The notes: a model not told the origin generated them from the letters alone. A stretch of 61,110 bases of DNA from Tubiluchus corallicola (GCA_030141605.1 JAQGDQ010000742.1:1-61110), one strand, 5' to 3'. Counted from the first letter of the stretch, positions 26,130-35,584 are shown. Made by a program: numbers and translations.

Positions 26130-27962
26130 GTGGGGATATTTACATTTGACAAAAGGAAATATATTATTACTACAGTTTTTATTACTGTTGCTATTATTAT
26201 AATAATACGACTGTTTACACTGCAAGTGATTGACCAGTCTTATAAGTTATCGGCAGACCGCAACGCTGTAAAGCGTATTGTTAAGTATCCTGTAAGAGGG
26301 TTAATTTATGATCGTAACAATGAATTACTTGTCTTTAATAAGGCTTCTTATGATATACTTATAACACCCCAGGAGGTTGAGCCATTTGATACTGTCACTT
26401 TCTGTGAGATTGTAGGAGTTCCAAAGGGGTTGTTATTGAAACAAATAAAAAGAGCAAAAAAGTACTCTTATTATCAGCCGTCGGTTATTATCAAACAACT
26501 TTCATCGGAAAGGTATGCTGTTTTGCAGGAGCAGCTTTTTAAATTCCCGGGTTTTGATGTTCAGCCCAGGACTTTACGCGAATATCCTCATAATATAGCA
26601 GCACATGTGCTGGGCTATGTAGGGGAGGTTGGTCAGCAAAGAATAAAAGAGGATTCTTATTACACGGAGGGGGACGACACCGGTATTACAGGGATAGAGA
26701 GGGCTTATGAGAATGTCCTAAGGGGAACGAAAGGTGTGGCTTATTTTACAGTTGACGTGCATAACCGTATTAGGGGGGCCTACCATGACGGTGCTTATGA
26801 CACGACTGCTATTACCGGCAAAAATATTATATCGTCAATTGATATAGAACTTCAGAGATACGGTGAACGGTTGATGAATGGTAAGGTGGGTGGTGTTGTT
26901 GCAATTGAGCCTGCTACTGGTGAAATTTTATCGATGATTACTTCCCCCAATTTTAATCCAGAGCTACTAGTGGGTAGAGAGAGGGGGGAAAACTACGCTA
27001 CACTATTGGGTAATAGCTTAAAGCCTCTTTTTAACAGAGCTATAACAGCATCATATCCTCCTGGCTCTACATTTAAACCTCTTAATGCGCTAATTGGACT
27101 TCAGGAAAATGCAATAACTCCAGATACCCACTTTAGGTGCAGTGGATACGGATCACACCCCATAACTTGCACACACAATCATGTTTCTCCTTTGTCTCTT
27201 GTGCAGGCGGTTAAAGAATCATGTAACCCCTATTTCTGGAATACATTTAAAAGCATTTTAGATAGTCACCAAAATGCATCGAAGGGGCTGGAAGTGTGGA
27301 GAAGTCACCTACAAAGTTTTGGCCTAGGCTCTAAACTTGGTACTGAACTATTTAATGAAGTATCGGGCCTAGTACCAGGAGTAAAATTTTACAATAAGTT
27401 GTATAGAGGGAGATGGAGTGCTTTGACTGTACGTTCATTGTCAATAGGGCAGGGTGAGCTGCTGTTAAGTCCGCTACAGATGGCAAATGCAGCAGCAGCT
27501 ATTGCTAATCGTGGATACTATATTGAGCCTCATTTGGTAAAGTCAGTACAGTCTCTTGATAATAGCTCTGTAGATTCTCTCAAGTTTGAAAAACATGTAA
27601 CTACGATTGATAAAAAGCATTTTGAGGCTGTAATAGAGGGGATGGAGAGAACGGTTTCTGAAACAGCAATTAGGTATACGACACATGTGAAAGACCTTTC
27701 TATTTGTGGGAAAACCGGAACAGTGCAGAATCCGCATGGTACTGCACACGGAGTGTTCATTGCTTTTGCTCCAAAAGTTAATCCCAAGATAGCTATATGT
27801 GTATATGTGGAAAAGGGGGTATGGGGAGCTAGATATGCAGCTCCAATTGCAGGGCTGATGATTGAAAAATACTTGGAAGGAGATATTACATCCAACAGAA
27901 AGCACATAGAAAAAAGAATGCTGGATACCAATCTAATACTAAATCCGGATACCAACCCTTAA
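26130..27962 (+). CDS. mrdA: Penicillin-binding protein 2 (elongation transpeptidase)
   Basis: 610 residues from a GTG start 11 bases after mreD. A membrane anchor at about 10-29 precedes the pedestal/dimerisation domain (about 45-225, with PVRGLIYDRNNELLVFNKASYDI and YPHNIAAHVLGYVGE). The transpeptidase domain has the active-site motif S313-TFK in YPPGSTFKPLNAL, the SxN-type motif in VKESCNPYFW and the KTG motif in CGKTGTVQNPHG. It cross-links new peptidoglycan in the lateral wall together with RodA, encoded 4 bases downstream. Confidence 0.96.
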   Translation: MGIFTFDKRKYIITTVFITVAIIIIIRLFTLQVIDQSYKLSADRNAVKRIVKYPVRGLIYDRNNELLVFNKASYDILITPQEVEPFDTVTFCEIVGVPKGLLLKQIKRAKKYSYYQPSVIIKQLSSERYAVLQEQLFKFPGFDVQPRTLREYPHNIAAHVLGYVGEVGQQRIKEDSYYTEGDDTGITGIERAYENVLRGTKGVAYFTVDVHNRIRGAYHDGAYDTTAITGKNIISSIDIELQRYGERLMNGKVGGVVAIEPATGEILSMITSPNFNPELLVGRERGENYATLLGNSLKPLFNRAITASYPPGSTFKPLNALIGLQENAITPDTHFRCSGYGSHPITCTHNHVSPLSLVQAVKESCNPYFWNTFKSILDSHQNASKGLEVWRSHLQSFGLGSKLGTELFNEVSGLVPGVKFYNKLYRGRWSALTVRSLSIGQGELLLSPLQMANAAAAIANRGYYIEPHLVKSVQSLDNSSVDSLKFEKHVTTIDKKHFEAVIEGMERTVSETAIRYTTHVKDLSICGKTGTVQNPHGTAHGVFIAFAPKVNPKIAICVYVEKGVWGARYAAPIAGLMIEKYLEGDITSNRKHIEKRMLDTNLILNPDTNP

Positions 27963-27966
27963 GTTT

Positions 27967-29400
27967 ATGGTTAGAAGAGGTAGCATATGGATTAATATTG
28001 ACTGGATAACTATTTTGTTATACCTTGTTTTAGTCTTTCTTGGCTGGGTGAATATTTACGCTTCTGCGTCAGGAAGCGACCAGCATGGCATATTAAATAT
28101 ATCCTCTAGGTATGGTAAGCAGTTAATTTGGATTGCCTTAGGGATTGCTATAGCGATTATAACCCTTATGGTGGACAGTAGGTTTTATGTGATATTTGCA
28201 TACGGCTTTTACGGGTTCTTTATCGCTTTGCTTATAGCTGTCTCTCTTTGGGGAGTAGAAGTAAATAATTCGAAGGCGTGGTTCAAAATAGGCGGTTTTG
28301 CCTTTCAGCCTTCAGAGATGAGTAAGGTTGCTGTAAATCTGGTTATAGCCAAGTATATTGGGCAATACAATTTTAAAATGCATAAACCCAAATCACTGCT
28401 TGCTTTGCTCTCTTTTATGATGATACCTATGGTTGTGTTGGTAGTAGGGCAGAATGATACGGGCTCCGCACTTGTGTATGCTTCGTTTTTTATTGTACTT
28501 TATCGTGAAGGGTTTTCGGAAATATTTATGTTCTGGGGAGTCGTGATCATAGCTCTTTTTATTTTGGCTATACTATGGAGTGAGCAGCAGCTATTAATAT
28601 TTTTGTTGGCTATTTCTTTGCTGATTTATGGTATTGTCAGCCGCCATGGAGTAAAAAGAGTTTTAAAAGTGACGGCAATAGTGGTAATAAGTCTAGCTGT
28701 GCCACTAGTAATAAATGAGTTATATGATCTGGGGTGGTCTGCTTACACTGTGTCTATATATATTGTTGTTGTTTTGACTATAGTTTTTGTTGTATATGCT
28801 ATCAAACAAAAAAGCAAACCAACTTGGTGGATAGTCTTGTTTTTCTATAGTTCACTTGGAATTGCTACATCAGTTGATTACGTATATGATAATGTGTTGA
28901 TCGCTCATCAGAGGAACAGAATTGATGAACTGCTGGGGATTAGTTCAGACCCTCTGGGAACAGGATATAATGTTAACCAGTCGAAGATAGCTATCGGATC
29001 GGGTGGAGTTATGGGGAAAGGCTTTTTGCAGGGAACTCAGACGAAATATAATTTTATTCCTGAGCAGAGCACTGACTTCATATTTTGTACAGTAGGCGAG
29101 GAGTGGGGCTTTATTGGGGCTTTTATAGTAATCGCACTATTCATGACTCTACTCTTGCGGTTATTATTTTTAGCAGAGAGGCAACGCTCCCCATTTGGCA
29201 GGGCGTATGGGTACGGGGTAGCATCAATTCTGTTTTTCCATTTTGCTATCAATATAGGTATGACCGTTGGGCTTGCCCCGGTTATAGGGATACCTCTGCC
29301 GTTTTTTAGCTATGGAGGATCTTCATTATGGGGCTTCACAATACTAATATTTATACTTCTACGCCTTGATGTTAGTCGTATGGATATTATATTACGGTAG
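27967..29400 (+). CDS. rodA: Rod shape-determining glycosyltransferase RodA (SEDS family)
   Basis: 477 residues with about ten to eleven membrane segments. SEDS signatures are visible: VNNSKAWFKIGGFAFQPSEMSKVAVNL, GQNDTGSALVY, FIPEQSTDFIFCTVGEEWGF and the C-terminal GIPLPFFSYGGSSLW. It polymerises lipid II into glycan strands. It is longer than the approximately 370-residue enterobacterial protein because of an extra hydrophobic central region (about 185-300), common in Bacteroidota homologues. It is the last gene of the shape operon. Confidence 0.95.
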   Translation: MVRRGSIWINIDWITILLYLVLVFLGWVNIYASASGSDQHGILNISSRYGKQLIWIALGIAIAIITLMVDSRFYVIFAYGFYGFFIALLIAVSLWGVEVNNSKAWFKIGGFAFQPSEMSKVAVNLVIAKYIGQYNFKMHKPKSLLALLSFMMIPMVVLVVGQNDTGSALVYASFFIVLYREGFSEIFMFWGVVIIALFILAILWSEQQLLIFLLAISLLIYGIVSRHGVKRVLKVTAIVVISLAVPLVINELYDLGWSAYTVSIYIVVVLTIVFVVYAIKQKSKPTWWIVLFFYSSLGIATSVDYVYDNVLIAHQRNRIDELLGISSDPLGTGYNVNQSKIAIGSGGVMGKGFLQGTQTKYNFIPEQSTDFIFCTVGEEWGFIGAFIVIALFMTLLLRLLFLAERQRSPFGRAYGYGVASILFFHFAINIGMTVGLAPVIGIPLPFFSYGGSSLWGFTILIFILLRLDVSRMDIILR

Positions 29401-29419
29401 GCTTTGGTAGGCTGGTGTT

Positions 29420-29450
29420 TTTGTAAGGCTGGTTGATTTTCTTACCTTTG
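29420..29450 (+). promoter_or_regulatory. Promoter of the KamA-family gene
   Basis: TTTG at 29420-29423, a 19-bp spacer, then TACCTTTG at 29443-29450, an exact Bacteroidota-type promoter. The predicted start is near 29457, giving a leader of about 80 nt. Confidence 0.65.
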
Positions 29451-29539
29451 CCATTATAATAAGATGTTAAGGCGTGCAGCAAATAGTACACTGATATACC
29501 CAAAGGCTGCTTAACACTGTAGAGAAAAACTTATAGCTT

Positions 29540-30838
29540 ATGGCAAAATATAGCTCATTTACACTATCTAACTTTCGCTCCATACCGCAGATAGATTATT
29601 TAACGGAGGAGCAGAAATTTGTTGTAGAGGTTGTTGGCTCCGTGTTGCCTTTCAAAGTTAGTAGTTACATAATTGATGAGCTGATTGATTGGCATAATTT
29701 TGAAAAAGATCCTTTTTTCATTCTCACTTTTCCGCAAAAAGAGATGCTTTCTGCTACTGACTTTGATCGTATTGCTACCCTTATTAAGTCGGGAGCAAAG
29801 AAAACTGAGATAGAGCAGGCAGTTACAGAGATAAGATTAAACCTAAACCCTATTCCTGATGGCCAGGAGTGTAATGTGCCGAAGAGAGAAGGGCAGAGTC
29901 TAAACGGTATTCAGCATAAATACAGAGAAACGGTACTCTTTTTCCCCTCACAGGGGCAAACATGCCACGCATATTGTACATTTTGTTTTCGATGGGGGCA
30001 ACTTGCAACAAGTGAATACAGATTTGCCATAAAAGAGACTGATGTAATGGTGCAGTACTTGAAAAAGCACCCGGAGGCTACTGACGTATTATTCACAGGA
30101 GGAGATCCTGCCGTGATGAAAACACGGATATTGAGAAATTATATAGAGGCGATTCTCGACGCAGAACTACCCCATATAAAAACCATACGAATAGGGACAA
30201 AAGCCTTGACCTACTGGCCGTATCGCTTCACAGATGACGATGATGCGCACGAACTGATGGATCTGTTTAAAAAAATAGTAGATAGAGGTATTAACTTGTC
30301 TGTGATGGCACACTTAAACCATCCTGGAGCGCTAAAAACAGCAGCTGTCCGCAATGCAATTTCAGCAATATTGTCGACAGGAGCACAGATTCGTTCTCAA
30401 TCTCCGGTATTAAGAAATATAAATGATAATCCGGATTTATGGGTTGAAATGTGGAGGAAGCAGGTAGATCTAGGGATAATACCGTATTATATGTTTGTTG
30501 CCAGAGACACAGGGGCACAGAACTATTTTGCCATTTCACTTGAGAATGCATGGAAGATATTCCGTGAAGCGTATAAAAATGTGAGTGGTATATGTCGAAC
30601 TGTAAGAGGTCCAAGCATGTCATGTTTCCCGGGGAAAATTCAGGTTGTTGGCATATCTGAAGTGAGGGGCGAGAAAGTGTTTGTTCTCAACATGATCCAG
30701 GGAAGGAATTCTGATTGGGTAAATAAGCCGTTTTTTGCAAAATATAATCCTGATGCAGTGTGGATTGATGATTTAACACCTGCTTTTGGCAAGGATAGCT
30801 TTTTCTATGAAAAGGAGCTAATGAAGATGCCCGGCTAA
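29540..30838 (+). CDS. KamA-family radical SAM protein (lysine 2,3-aminomutase-like)
   Basis: 432 residues. The radical SAM cluster motif is Cys142-x3-Cys146-x2-Cys149 in CHAYCTFCFRW. The next segments, DVLFTGGDPAVMKTR and IRIGTKALTYWPYRF, match the lysine 2,3-aminomutase family, which uses PLP and an iron-sulfur cluster to shift amino groups. A separate PLP lysine and zinc-binding C-terminal cysteines as in clostridial KamA are not obvious: the C-terminal part has only isolated cysteines. The substrate is therefore uncertain and could be lysine or another amino acid. It is monocistronic with its own promoter and is not linked to a lysine-fermentation cluster in this window. Confidence 0.85.
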   Translation: MAKYSSFTLSNFRSIPQIDYLTEEQKFVVEVVGSVLPFKVSSYIIDELIDWHNFEKDPFFILTFPQKEMLSATDFDRIATLIKSGAKKTEIEQAVTEIRLNLNPIPDGQECNVPKREGQSLNGIQHKYRETVLFFPSQGQTCHAYCTFCFRWGQLATSEYRFAIKETDVMVQYLKKHPEATDVLFTGGDPAVMKTRILRNYIEAILDAELPHIKTIRIGTKALTYWPYRFTDDDDAHELMDLFKKIVDRGINLSVMAHLNHPGALKTAAVRNAISAILSTGAQIRSQSPVLRNINDNPDLWVEMWRKQVDLGIIPYYMFVARDTGAQNYFAISLENAWKIFREAYKNVSGICRTVRGPSMSCFPGKIQVVGISEVRGEKVFVLNMIQGRNSDWVNKPFFAKYNPDAVWIDDLTPAFGKDSFFYEKELMKMPG

Positions 30839-31037
30839 GCTGCCAAATTCAACGCGAGTTTTATAGTATTTTTTGTTAAAATAGACAATCACCTTCTGGT
30901 ATTGACCTATATGAGCAGTGCTATAGTACTCCTTCTTAATATCCGGATAGTAGATTAATGCACACTTAGTAGTGAGGATGGTTAGGGGGTAAATTGTGCA
31001 GAAAAGATAGAGGGTTGCTAAGCCAAACTTATTATAA

Positions 31038-31138
31038 TTAAGTCCTTACAAGATGAAGTCTTTGTTCGTATTGAGGAGAAACTTGAATTTTGAATAGAGT
31101 ATTGACGAAGAAAAAATATGAGTTTTGTAAAGGTTTCA
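31038..31138 (+). repeat. Dispersed MITE-like intergenic repeat, copy 5 (internally shortened)
   Basis: Left end AAGTCCTTACAAGATGAAG, core TTCGTATTGAGGAGAAACTTGA and GTATTGACGAAGAAAAAATA, right end GTTTTGTAAAGGTTTC. About 35-40 bp of the central part present in other copies is missing. The rest of the 362-bp gap before the fucosidase gene (30839-31037) holds no supported feature. Confidence 0.6.
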
Positions 31139-31155
31139 GATTATAATTATCTTTC
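31124..31155 (+). promoter_or_regulatory. Possible promoter of the fucosidase gene, partly inside repeat copy 5
   Basis: TTTG at 31124-31127 lies inside the right terminus of the repeat; 20 bp further on TATCTTTC at 31148-31155 matches TAnnTTTG except for the last base. It lies 45 bases before the ATG at 31201. Confidence 0.4.
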
Positions 31156-31200
31156 GAAAAATATACATACATGTCTAATTTTATTCATATTTAAATAATC

Positions 31201-32649
31201 ATGATTAAAGAGAGTCGTTTTCCATTCAGGAACTATTATTGCAAGTTGAATTTAAGGATTACAAGGTCATCACATATTATAATATTATTACTTATTGTTG
31301 TGTGTATGCTACAGGTGAGAGTTGCAACTGCACAAAAACAACTTTTTAATAACGAGACAGAGCAACAGAAAAAAGAGAGGATGGCCTGGTGGACTAATGA
31401 TAGGTTTGGGATGTTTATTCACTGGGGTATTTATGCTATGCCTGCGCGGCACGAGTGGGTTCAGACGTATGAACGAATTAGTGAAGAAAAGTATCGTCGT
31501 TATTTTGAGAACTTTAATCCTGACTTGTACAATCCTAAAGAGTGGGCAGTAGTGGCAAGAGAGGCAGGAATGAAGTATGCTGTTATAACTGTCAAGCATC
31601 ATGATGGGTTTTGCCTTTTTGACTCAGAGCTTACGGACTTCAAATCGACTAATACTCCGTATGGGAAAGACTTGATAAAAGAGTGGGTAGACGCATTCAG
31701 GAGTGAAGGGCTGAGAATAGGGTTTTATTACAGCCTGATAGATTGGCACCATCCTGAATATACGGTTGACCGAATACACCCACAAAAGGGAGGTGATTCG
31801 GATAAAGAGTACAAGAACCTGAATAAAAGTAGGGATATGGGTGTTTACAGAAAGTATCTGCATGGGCAGGTGAGAGAGATACTTTCTAATTATGGGACGA
31901 TTGATGTTATATGGCTGGATTACTCATTTCCGGGTAAGAATGGAAAAGGGCGTGACGATTGGGGTTCAAAGGACTTGCTAAAGATGGTTAGGGAGTTACA
32001 GCCGAATATTATTATAAATGACAGGTTGGACCTGAAAGAGTATAGCGATGGTTGGGATTTTATTACTCCTGAACAGTTTAAAGTTCCCGAGTGGCCAAAA
32101 GATGACAGAGGTAATAAAATTCCGTGGGAGACATGTCAGACCTTTTCAGGTTCGTGGGGGTATTACAGGGATGAGCATACGTGGAAAGATACAAAACAAC
32201 TACTGGTTTTGTTAATAGAGTCTGTTAGCAAAGGTGGTAATCTACTACTAAATGTTGGCCCAACTGCACGAGGTACATTTGATAAGAGGGCAGGGGCTTC
32301 CCTAAACTCAATGGGAGAGTGGATGAAGTATAATAGTCGGTCTATTTACGGATGTACCCAGGCTCCCGATGAATTTGAAGTTCCTGATAACTGCTTGCTT
32401 ACCTACAATCCGGAACTACATAGGTTGTATATTCATCTGTTAGATTATCCACTGCAAAATTTTAGAGTGCGAGGCTTGAAGGGAAAAATAAAGTACGCCC
32501 AGTTTTTGCACGATGCTTCTGAAATAAGAGTTAGGGCACCTTATGGGCATGGAGAATATAAAAAGCTTTTGGAAAGCGATATTAATTTGAGACTGCCGGT
32601 AGTAAAGCCAGATATTGAGATACCCGTTATTGAGATTGTTTTAGAATAG
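31201..32649 (+). CDS. Secreted GH29 alpha-L-fucosidase
   Basis: 482 residues with an N-terminal hydrophobic export signal (about 28-45; the first 27 residues are an unusually long basic leader, and an internal start is possible). The GH29 fold is clear: RFGMFIHWGIYAMPARHEWVQ, AVITVKHHDGFCLFDS and FYYSLIDWHHPEY, with the nucleophile Asp240 in VIWLDYSFPG, and LLLNVGPTARGTFDKRA. It would remove alpha-linked fucose from glycans in the periplasm. It stands alone between a radical SAM gene and a convergent symporter, not in a PUL, although the GH18 locus 17 kb away could act on related glycans (inference). Confidence 0.92.
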   Translation: MIKESRFPFRNYYCKLNLRITRSSHIIILLLIVVCMLQVRVATAQKQLFNNETEQQKKERMAWWTNDRFGMFIHWGIYAMPARHEWVQTYERISEEKYRRYFENFNPDLYNPKEWAVVAREAGMKYAVITVKHHDGFCLFDSELTDFKSTNTPYGKDLIKEWVDAFRSEGLRIGFYYSLIDWHHPEYTVDRIHPQKGGDSDKEYKNLNKSRDMGVYRKYLHGQVREILSNYGTIDVIWLDYSFPGKNGKGRDDWGSKDLLKMVRELQPNIIINDRLDLKEYSDGWDFITPEQFKVPEWPKDDRGNKIPWETCQTFSGSWGYYRDEHTWKDTKQLLVLLIESVSKGGNLLLNVGPTARGTFDKRAGASLNSMGEWMKYNSRSIYGCTQAPDEFEVPDNCLLTYNPELHRLYIHLLDYPLQNFRVRGLKGKIKYAQFLHDASEIRVRAPYGHGEYKKLLESDINLRLPVVKPDIEIPVIEIVLE

Positions 32650-32769
32650 GTGATTCATCATCTATGGCTGGAGTTTTAATATTAAAGAGAGAGCTGGGAA
32701 AAGTTTCAAAGACTACCTCTGGATTAGGAGTAGTTGAAATTTTACTTATGTCGGATAAATTGTGGTTTT

Positions 32770-34221
32770 TTATCGGGCTTCCCCTCTTCTCTTTTTCAAC
32801 AAAAACAGGCCCAGAAATGTGATCATCCCATTTATCACAAGTATTTCAAATCCAATCTGATAGCCGGAGAATAATTTTTCGGAGAATGTGTTAATAATCC
32901 ACGATAGTATTGGTGATATCAATGCAACTGCTGGCACCCATTTATCATAAATTTTAAATTTTGTTAGCATTCCGAAAGCAAACAGCCCCAGTAGTGGCCC
33001 ATACGTGTACCCGGCAGCCTTAAAAAGTGCTATAACAACACTTTGCTTATTTACAGCTTTAAATGTCATGATTACGATGAAAAGCAGCAGAGAGAATCCT
33101 ATGTGTGTGTATTTTCTTAACTCCTCATTATTACTTCGGTTTATTTTTTCAAAACCCAGAAAATCAATGCAAAAAGATGTTGTTAGTGAAGTCAGGGCTG
33201 AGTCGGCACTCGAGTAGGCAGCTGCGATTATTCCTAAAAGGAAAACAATGGCAATAAATATACCCATATGATTTAATGCAAGAAGCGGGTACAAGTCATC
33301 TGTTTTATTTGGTATTTCTACACCTTTGCTTTTGGCAAACATATACAGTAGAACTCCTAATCCTAAAAATATAACAACAGTAATCAGAAAACATGCGCTG
33401 AACCAAAGCATGTTTTTTCGTGCCTCTTTCAAGTTTTGACATGTAAGGTTTTTCTGCATCATATCCTGATCCATCCCCACCATAACAGTTGTGACAAAAG
33501 CGCCCGCAATAAACTGCTTGAAGAAGTTTTGCCCATGTTTCCAGTCCCATATAAAAATTTTTGAGTTTGCATCTGCATATATGTTACTGAGTGCTTCTGG
33601 CACTGTCCAGCCAAATTCCTGAAGTATATATCTGATAGTGAATACTACAGCGGCAAGAAGAAGAGTGGTTTGAAGCGCATCCGACCAAACAATAGTCTTA
33701 ATCCCCCCCTTAAAAGTGTACATCCAAATAAGCAGAATACTTACTATAACTGTAACACTGAACGGAATACCGTACTCCTTGAAAAATGCCATATGTATAA
33801 CTCCGGCTACTAGATAAAGCCTAAAGGAGGCTCCTATTGTGCGCGATAGTAAAAAGAAGAAGGCGCCTACTTTATGGGAATAGAAGCCGAGGCGTTTTTC
33901 AAGATAGGTATAGATTGATATTAAGTTAAGTTTATAGTATAGGGGGAGAAGAACAAGTGCAATAAATACAAATCCAATGGCATTGCCAAAAACAAACTGT
34001 AGGTAGGAGAAGGCAGAGTTTCCGACTTCACCTGGTACAGATATAAAGGTTACTCCTGATAGGGCAACTCCAACCATTCCAAAAGCAACAAGAAACCATG
34101 GAGATTGCTTATTTGCAGTAAAAAAGGCTTTTGAGTCTGCTTTTTTCCCAGTAATACGAGATATTCCTATTAGTATAATAAAGTATGTGGCAATAACACT
34201 TAATACAATGGTTGGACTCAT
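32770..34221 (-). CDS. Sodium:solute symporter (SSS family)
   Basis: 483 residues with about 13 hydrophobic helices. Family motifs include FGMVGVALSGVTFISVPGEVG at helix 2, GGIKTIVWSDALQTTLLLAA and the C-terminal AAAYSSADSALTSLTTSFCIDF segment carrying the Na2-site residues. It imports a small solute with sodium. It is cotranscribed 7 bases behind the NamZ gene, so N-acetylmuramic acid or a related amino sugar is the best substrate guess, by analogy with other Bacteroidota NamZ/symporter pairs (inference). Confidence 0.9.
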   Translation of the reverse strand: MSPTIVLSVIATYFIILIGISRITGKKADSKAFFTANKQSPWFLVAFGMVGVALSGVTFISVPGEVGNSAFSYLQFVFGNAIGFVFIALVLLPLYYKLNLISIYTYLEKRLGFYSHKVGAFFFLLSRTIGASFRLYLVAGVIHMAFFKEYGIPFSVTVIVSILLIWMYTFKGGIKTIVWSDALQTTLLLAAVVFTIRYILQEFGWTVPEALSNIYADANSKIFIWDWKHGQNFFKQFIAGAFVTTVMVGMDQDMMQKNLTCQNLKEARKNMLWFSACFLITVVIFLGLGVLLYMFAKSKGVEIPNKTDDLYPLLALNHMGIFIAIVFLLGIIAAAYSSADSALTSLTTSFCIDFLGFEKINRSNNEELRKYTHIGFSLLLFIVIMTFKAVNKQSVVIALFKAAGYTYGPLLGLFAFGMLTKFKIYDKWVPAVALISPILSWIINTFSEKLFSGYQIGFEILVINGMITFLGLFLLKKRRGEAR

Positions 34222-34228
34222 ATCTTAT

Positions 34229-35404
34229 TTATTCAAAGTCAGGGTATAGTAAGTATTTTTCTCTCTTCAAACGAAAATCGTCTAGGCCCTCCTTCCATTC
34301 GTTTGTGATCTCTTCTTCTGATTTACCAGCTCTGATCTGTTTTAATACAGTATCATTTCCGATAAGTAGGTTGAACCACCTTTCTCTTGTAAGAAACTCA
34401 TCTTCGTTTTCGAATCTATTGTACCATTCAAGAAAGTAGGAGAGTGTGAATTGGGGGGGATGATCAGTTTCCCTTAGATCAGAACCGTAGCAGACTACAT
34501 CTTTATGAGGAGGCTCTTTTGACATACCTTCAATGCTTATGGGCTTGAAAGAAAACTCCCCCAGCTCTGGATTGGGATGGCCAAGCACCTGAAAAGGGTG
34601 GTGAGTACCTCTCCCAATGCTTACACTGGTTGCTTCAAAAAGACATAGTGATGGGTATAGTCTCACAGACAGGTTGTTGGGTAAGTTGGGGGATGGCTTT
34701 ATCGGAATAGTATAATGCATTTTATGCGTATAATTTGCAACATGTATTATTTTCAGATCTGCTTTTACGGCATGGTTGAGCCACCCCTCTCCATTTATCA
34801 TTAGAGCCAACTCGCCTACGGTACATCCGTGGACTATCGGTATGGGGTCTACGCCTATAAATGATTTAAACTTTGTATCCAGAACAGGCCCTGCAATATA
34901 ATCGCCGTTTGGATTAGGGCGATCTAACACTATAAGTTCGACGCCATTTTGAGCACACGCCTCCATTACATAGTGTAGAGTGCTTATGTAGGTGTAGAAA
35001 CGACATCCTACATCTTGTATATCGAATATGATTACGTCTATATCAGATAGGTGCTTTTTGTGAGGGCGTTTGTTCTTGCCATAGATAGAGACAATCTCAA
35101 CTCCTGTTAATTTATCTGTCGAGTTTTTTACATGCTCTCCTGCATCGGCATCGACTCTAAACCCGTGCTCAGGCGCAAATATTCTGATAATATTTATTTC
35201 TTTCTCCAAAAGAAAATCTGCCAGATGTTGCGCTTCGACCATTGATGTCTGGTTGACAACAAGAGCAACTGATTTATCATGTATAAGGTGCAGGTACTTT
35301 TCCGGTTGTTCTGCCCCGGGGATTATTACTGTATTTTCACCTCCTGATGCGGTAAATGCGATAAGGGTGGAGAATATAAAAAGATACTTATTCCAGATTT
35401 TCAT
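34229..35404 (-). CDS. DUF1343/NamZ-family exo-beta-N-acetylmuramidase
   Basis: 391 residues with a signal peptide (about 1-20). The DUF1343 landmarks are LVVNQTSM, IRIFAPEHGFRVDADAGEHVKN, VIIFDIQDVGCRFYTYISTLHYVMEACA and LDRPNPNGDYIAGPVLD, followed by a C-terminal domain with GRGTHHPFQVLGHP. Members of this family (NamZ, GH171) release N-acetylmuramic acid from the non-reducing ends of peptidoglycan fragments. It is the first gene of the minus-strand pair with the sodium:solute symporter, and divergent from a NagZ-like GH3 enzyme that removes GlcNAc from the same substrate. Together they suggest periplasmic muropeptide salvage. Confidence 0.88.
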   Translation of the reverse strand: MKIWNKYLFIFSTLIAFTASGGENTVIIPGAEQPEKYLHLIHDKSVALVVNQTSMVEAQHLADFLLEKEINIIRIFAPEHGFRVDADAGEHVKNSTDKLTGVEIVSIYGKNKRPHKKHLSDIDVIIFDIQDVGCRFYTYISTLHYVMEACAQNGVELIVLDRPNPNGDYIAGPVLDTKFKSFIGVDPIPIVHGCTVGELALMINGEGWLNHAVKADLKIIHVANYTHKMHYTIPIKPSPNLPNNLSVRLYPSLCLFEATSVSIGRGTHHPFQVLGHPNPELGEFSFKPISIEGMSKEPPHKDVVCYGSDLRETDHPPQFTLSYFLEWYNRFENEDEFLTRERWFNLLIGNDTVLKQIRAGKSEEEITNEWKEGLDDFRLKREKYLLYPDFE

Positions 35405-35476
35405 ATGTGCTGCAACTTCATTTAATTTATATATTGTGATAAAATATTGATAGCTTTATGTACAGATTTTCATAAT

Positions 35477-35508
35477 TTTGAATGCCGGGTTTAGTAAAAA
35501 AATATTTG
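35477..35508 (+). promoter_or_regulatory. Possible promoter of the GH3/serine-hydrolase gene
   Basis: TTTG at 35477-35480, a 20-bp spacer, then AATATTTG at 35501-35508, one mismatch from TAnnTTTG. It lies about 77 bases upstream of the ATG in the divergent region with namZ. Confidence 0.35.
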
Positions 35509-35584
35509 CAAGATACTTATAATTTAGGTTCTTTTCAACATCCGGTAGGTGAGAATATTTGTGATTTAAAAGTGTTGTTTTGGA

